From Eubacterium sp. AF16-48 (GTDB taxonomy: Bacteria > Bacillota > Clostridia > Lachnospirales > Lachnospiraceae): 64,000 nt of DNA. The stretch is from NCBI RefSeq assembly GCF_003479405.1, contig NZ_QUHB01000007.1, positions 1 to 64,000 of the forward strand, read 5' to 3'. Of the stretch, positions 61,143 through 64,000 are shown piece after piece; position 1 is the stretch's first letter; each line of letters opens with the position of its first letter. The translations under genes and the position numbers were made by a program. The notes beneath the pieces are model-generated. The model ran no database searches, was not told the origin of the DNA, and saw nothing but the letters and a program-made list of their open reading frames with translations.

Positions 61143-62033
61143 CTATTTGTTTAAAAATATGTTATTTTCACCAATAGTTAAACGTTTTTCTTTGAGCAAT
61201 CTGCCGATAGCACGTTTAAACTCACTTTTGCTCATATTGAAATCCGTTTTTATTCTCTCAGGTGATGCCTTGTCAGTGTAATCTATTTTTCCACCGTTAT
61301 TTTCCATAAATTCCACAATTTTTTTAGCATCATCATCTACCTGAAGGTATGCTTTTTTTCTTAATGACAAATCCATTTTTCCATCAGGTCTTACACTTTT
61401 TATTCGTGCCTCGATAGGCATTCCTATATACACTTTTTGGGTAAGTTCCTTCTGCTGTATAAGTCCATGATACTTATTGTCCACTGCCACAAAGGCTCCA
61501 TACTTTGGATTATAATTATATACTGTTCCGCTTACAATATCCTCCGGTTCATGAGTAGAATTGCAGGTAAGATAATCATATACTTTCATGGTTGCACTTA
61601 ATCTTTTACTTTTGTCAATATAAATGCCTACTAAAACCTTTTCCCCTTCTTCTATCTCCTTTGTCTGCTCCTTATATGGCAAAAACAGTTCCTTTCCCAG
61701 TCCCCAGTCTAAAAATGCACCAACATTTGTTACCTGTGAAACCTTCAGATATGCTGTTTCCCCTACTTCCGCAGCAGGCTGTACCATTGTAGCTATCAGA
61801 CGTTCCTGAGAATCTCTGTATACAAACACTCTCAACGTATCTCCCACAGCTGTATTTTCAGGAACTTCCTTTTTAGGCAACAGTACCTTATCCTCTTCCG
61901 TTCCCAAATAAACTCCGTGCTCAGTGTTTTTTACCACCTTAAGATTCTGGCTTTTTCCCAGCTTTATTACACCTGATTCCAAAGTTTTTGAATCTAATTC
62001 ACTTTTTTCATTTCTAAAATTTCTTTTTTCCAT
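61143..62033 (-). CDS. cvfB: S1-domain RNA-binding protein CvfB
   Basis: The N-terminal part of this 296-residue protein has three S1-like beta barrels, with YLKVSQVTNVGAFLDWGLGKELFLPYKEQ and IVSGTVYNYNPKYGAFVAVDN. The C-terminal winged helix reads RIKTDFNMSKSEFKRAIGRLLKE. This is the CvfB layout, known from Staphylococcus as an RNA-binding virulence regulator. Its role in this species is unknown. It lies just behind the thioesterase gene. Confidence 0.9.
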   Translation of the reverse strand: MEKRNFRNEKSELDSKTLESGVIKLGKSQNLKVVKNTEHGVYLGTEEDKVLLPKKEVPENTAVGDTLRVFVYRDSQERLIATMVQPAAEVGETAYLKVSQVTNVGAFLDWGLGKELFLPYKEQTKEIEEGEKVLVGIYIDKSKRLSATMKVYDYLTCNSTHEPEDIVSGTVYNYNPKYGAFVAVDNKYHGLIQQKELTQKVYIGMPIEARIKSVRPDGKMDLSLRKKAYLQVDDDAKKIVEFMENNGGKIDYTDKASPERIKTDFNMSKSEFKRAIGRLLKEKRLTIGENNIFLNK

Positions 62034-62050
62034 TTTATACCGCTTATTAC

Positions 62051-62755
62051 TTATTTTGTTAGCTTTATCATTGTGTGCAGCTCTCCATCCATACTTTCAA
62101 AGGAAATGGTAAGTCCATTCTCCTCCTGATGTAAATAAGGAATTATTTTCTCCCCTTCTAAGGCTTCTTTGTTGTAAACAATTTCAATTTCACTAAAATC
62201 CCTGTTTACCGGAAGGTATTCCTCTGCTACACGCAAATAATTTGCATTGTTCATGTGTCCGTTTTCATCAATATATGAACTAAGCACCTTGAAACTTTCA
62301 AGCTTCTTTCTATCTTCTGAAGGCCTTAATTTTCTTGAAACACGAAGTTCCTCAAATATCTCTTCTTCACAATAGGCTTTGGTTTCATCGTCGCTTATTC
62401 TTATGGGCATTCTGCTTTTTAGATCAATCATTGCCCATATGGTTTCCGCCTTAACTGCGTACTCACCATCATTATCTTTGATGAAATACTGTCTGTTAGC
62501 CATTACCCTTCCAAATTTTGAAGGTGCAGTGCCAACACATATTTCATCCCCTAATTTCAAAGGTTTATAAAGTTTTATTTTGTAGGCAAGTACCACCCAT
62601 CCTTTATTAACCTCTTTCATATGGTCAGGTCCCACACCTAAGGCTACAGACTGAAAAGTGCTGCAATCCTGAAGGTAATTCATTATCTCATAGTATGGAA
62701 CACTGCCATTTCTATCTAATCTGCTATAACTTACCGTAGTATTAAATGTATACAT
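62051..62755 (-). CDS. Acyl-ACP thioesterase
   Basis: The 234 residues of this protein form two tandem hot-dog domains, as in FatA/Acyl-ACP_TE proteins. The first (about 1-125) contains YEIMNYLQDCSTFQSVALG, and the second contains the conserved IDENGHMNNANYLRVAEE. It releases fatty acids from acyl carrier protein in the cytosol. The length is usual for bacterial members. It shares a transcript with cvfB downstream. Confidence 0.9.
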   Translation of the reverse strand: MYTFNTTVSYSRLDRNGSVPYYEIMNYLQDCSTFQSVALGVGPDHMKEVNKGWVVLAYKIKLYKPLKLGDEICVGTAPSKFGRVMANRQYFIKDNDGEYAVKAETIWAMIDLKSRMPIRISDDETKAYCEEEIFEELRVSRKLRPSEDRKKLESFKVLSSYIDENGHMNNANYLRVAEEYLPVNRDFSEIEIVYNKEALEGEKIIPYLHQEENGLTISFESMDGELHTMIKLTK

Positions 62756-62766
62756 TATTAAGCCAC

Positions 62767-64000
62767 CTATTCTGCTGCAGTAGTTGTTTCTTCCGGAGTT
62801 GTCTCTCCAGGTGTTTCCGGCTGAGTTGTTTCCTCTTCTGCCTTTTCTACTGTAACTTTAAGGGTTGCTGTCTTTGCTGTATATGACTTTTTGTTATAAG
62901 TAGCTGTATATGTGATAGTATATGTTCCCGGAACAGATGTATCCACATCTCCCTTAATTGTAATATTATTCTTTACATTAAGATCAGCATTCTTATAATT
63001 TTTAAGAGTCTTTACATAGCTATATGGGTCAAAGGCTTCGCCCTGCTTAATAGTAACAGCTGATGTATTAAGGGCAAACTTAACTCTCTTGTCAACTACC
63101 TTGTAGGTAACTGTTTTTGATGCTACTAACTTATTAGTTCCCCTTACTTTATATGTAACTTTATATGTTCCAGCCTTAGTAAATCTGTATGTTCCGTTTT
63201 TAGCCTTTACACTTCTATTATTATATTTTACATATGTCTGTATTTTTGATGTAAGTCTCTTTCCGGATTTCATTTTAGCAGTAACACCTTTTTTAAGATT
63301 TTCAGATGTTCCCATAGCAATATTCTTTTTAGATTTTGCTCCTGTTATAACAGGTTTCTTAGTATCTACAACTGAAAATGTAATAGTCTTTGATTTTGTG
63401 TTTCCAATGGAATCCTTAACAGTAAATTTAACCTTATATTTTCCTATTTTCTTAGTGTTAATTTTTCCTTTTACCTTGATAGTTGCATTTTTCTTTGTAA
63501 GCACATTTCCTGCACTATCTTTAATTGTTACTAAATCAAGAGGTCTAACTTTCTTTCCATATTCTACTTTTGTAGTATCGGCACTGATTTTAGGTGCTGC
63601 CTTTCTATATGGGTTAGCCGGGTCCGGATCAGTAGGATCCCAATCTGTGAATTTTCCATTGCTAATTGGTGTAAATGAAGGTCTTGGCAATGGATCATCT
63701 TTCTTGCTGCCCCAGAATGTAACTACCTTTGTTCCAACTGCACAATGGTCATATATCCATTTTGCATCCTTGCAAAGTAATCTTACACAACCGTGAGATG
63801 CCTTCTGTCCCATAACGTTGTAAGCTGAAACTGACATTGTAGATTTATCACCATTCTTGTAGTACCATACTGAATGGAATAATATTCCCTCTGTAATTCT
63901 TGTACAATACTGTGCATAGCAATTGCCAATCATTTCATGCCATCTGTATTTTACCGGTACATAAAATGTTCCCACCGGTGTTTCATTACTAGGTGAGCAA
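62767..64000 (-). CDS. L,D-transpeptidase (YkuD) with Ig-like tail, N-terminus off the window
   Basis: The frame is open to the right edge (residues CSPSNETPVG precede the first in-window start candidate), so the N-terminus is missing. The YkuD catalytic motif is KASHGCVRLLCKDAKWIYD with the active-site Cys and His. Two to three Ig/DUF5011-like beta modules follow (for example KINTKKIGKYKVKFTVKDSI), then a Thr/Glu/Pro-rich tail (PETPGETTPEETTTAAE). It should form 3-3 peptidoglycan cross-links or attach proteins to the wall. Confidence 0.9.
   Translation of the reverse strand, partial: CSPSNETPVGTFYVPVKYRWHEMIGNCYAQYCTRITEGILFHSVWYYKNGDKSTMSVSAYNVMGQKASHGCVRLLCKDAKWIYDHCAVGTKVVTFWGSKKDDPLPRPSFTPISNGKFTDWDPTDPDPANPYRKAAPKISADTTKVEYGKKVRPLDLVTIKDSAGNVLTKKNATIKVKGKINTKKIGKYKVKFTVKDSIGNTKSKTITFSVVDTKKPVITGAKSKKNIAMGTSENLKKGVTAKMKSGKRLTSKIQTYVKYNNRSVKAKNGTYRFTKAGTYKVTYKVRGTNKLVASKTVTYKVVDKRVKFALNTSAVTIKQGEAFDPYSYVKTLKNYKNADLNVKNNITIKGDVDTSVPGTYTITYTATYNKKSYTAKTATLKVTVEKAEEETTQPETPGETTPEETTTAAE

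Noticed and set aside
1..64000. CRISPR array or tRNA gene
   Set aside because: No regularly spaced direct repeats with unique spacers and no tRNA cloverleaf were recognised on either strand. Short A/T-rich repeats at 24097-24256 are too irregular for CRISPR.

Overview
The window comes from a low-GC Gram-positive anaerobe, most likely a Lachnospiraceae (Clostridia) commensal. This is inferred from protein style, not from a marker gene: a Tad pilus locus without a secretin, BspA-type leucine-rich surface proteins with Clostridia-type FN3 tails, a CD1871A-type CXXC mini-protein, a MobA/MobL element of the kind common in gut Firmicutes, and strong AGGAGG ribosome sites. No rRNA, tRNA or CRISPR array was seen.

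The left half (about 1-29070) is accessory DNA stacked beside the 3' end of guaA. A 24-bp direct repeat lies at 691-714, 21132-21155 and 29044-29067 and divides it into two tandem units. Unit 2 (21132-29067) is a compact integrative mobilizable element: tyrosine integrase, small excisionase-like HTH protein, ribbon-helix-helix-like mobilization protein, VapE-type ATPase, MobA/MobL relaxase with a probable oriT, and a divergent HTH repressor whose palindromic operators can be read in the sequence. Unit 1 (691-21155) has no integrase and is loaded with cargo: a redox module (TlpA-like lipoprotein, polyferredoxin, CXXC mini-protein) beside a two-component system, then a defence island. The island holds a HEPN/UDG-like pair, a five-gene overlapping operon (AAA ATPase, TOPRIM protein, CD-NTase, lone E2-like protein with SEC-C motif, SLATT effector), a group II intron just behind a terminator hairpin, and a WYL-headed operon of membrane and unknown proteins. 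That operon ends in a structured RNA block and a metallophosphatase. Transposase remnants, a truncated nitrilase and a frameshifted small ORF show decay.

The right half (29137-64000) looks chromosomal and almost every gene is on the minus strand. In transcription order from the right edge it carries an L,D-transpeptidase, acyl-ACP thioesterase, cvfB, a sugar ABC ATPase (ugpC/msmK type), a GH128 glucanase with a decayed paralogue fragment, a CdaR/PucR-type regulator, ftsE-ftsX-M23 hydrolase-ctpA, a DUF624 protein, a complete Tad locus (TadG-like, a roughly 1550-residue LRR adhesin, a separate Flp pilin, then tadV-flp-tadE-cpaB-tadZ-tadA-tadB-tadC), DUF192 and DivIVA-like genes, uvrB-uvrA and guaA.

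The observations most worth following are the composite ATPase/TOPRIM-CBASS operon, the HEPN-UDG-like pair, the WYL operon with the multi-hairpin RNA, and the 18-bp operator that occurs both at the repressor promoters and at the same distance from every attachment core.
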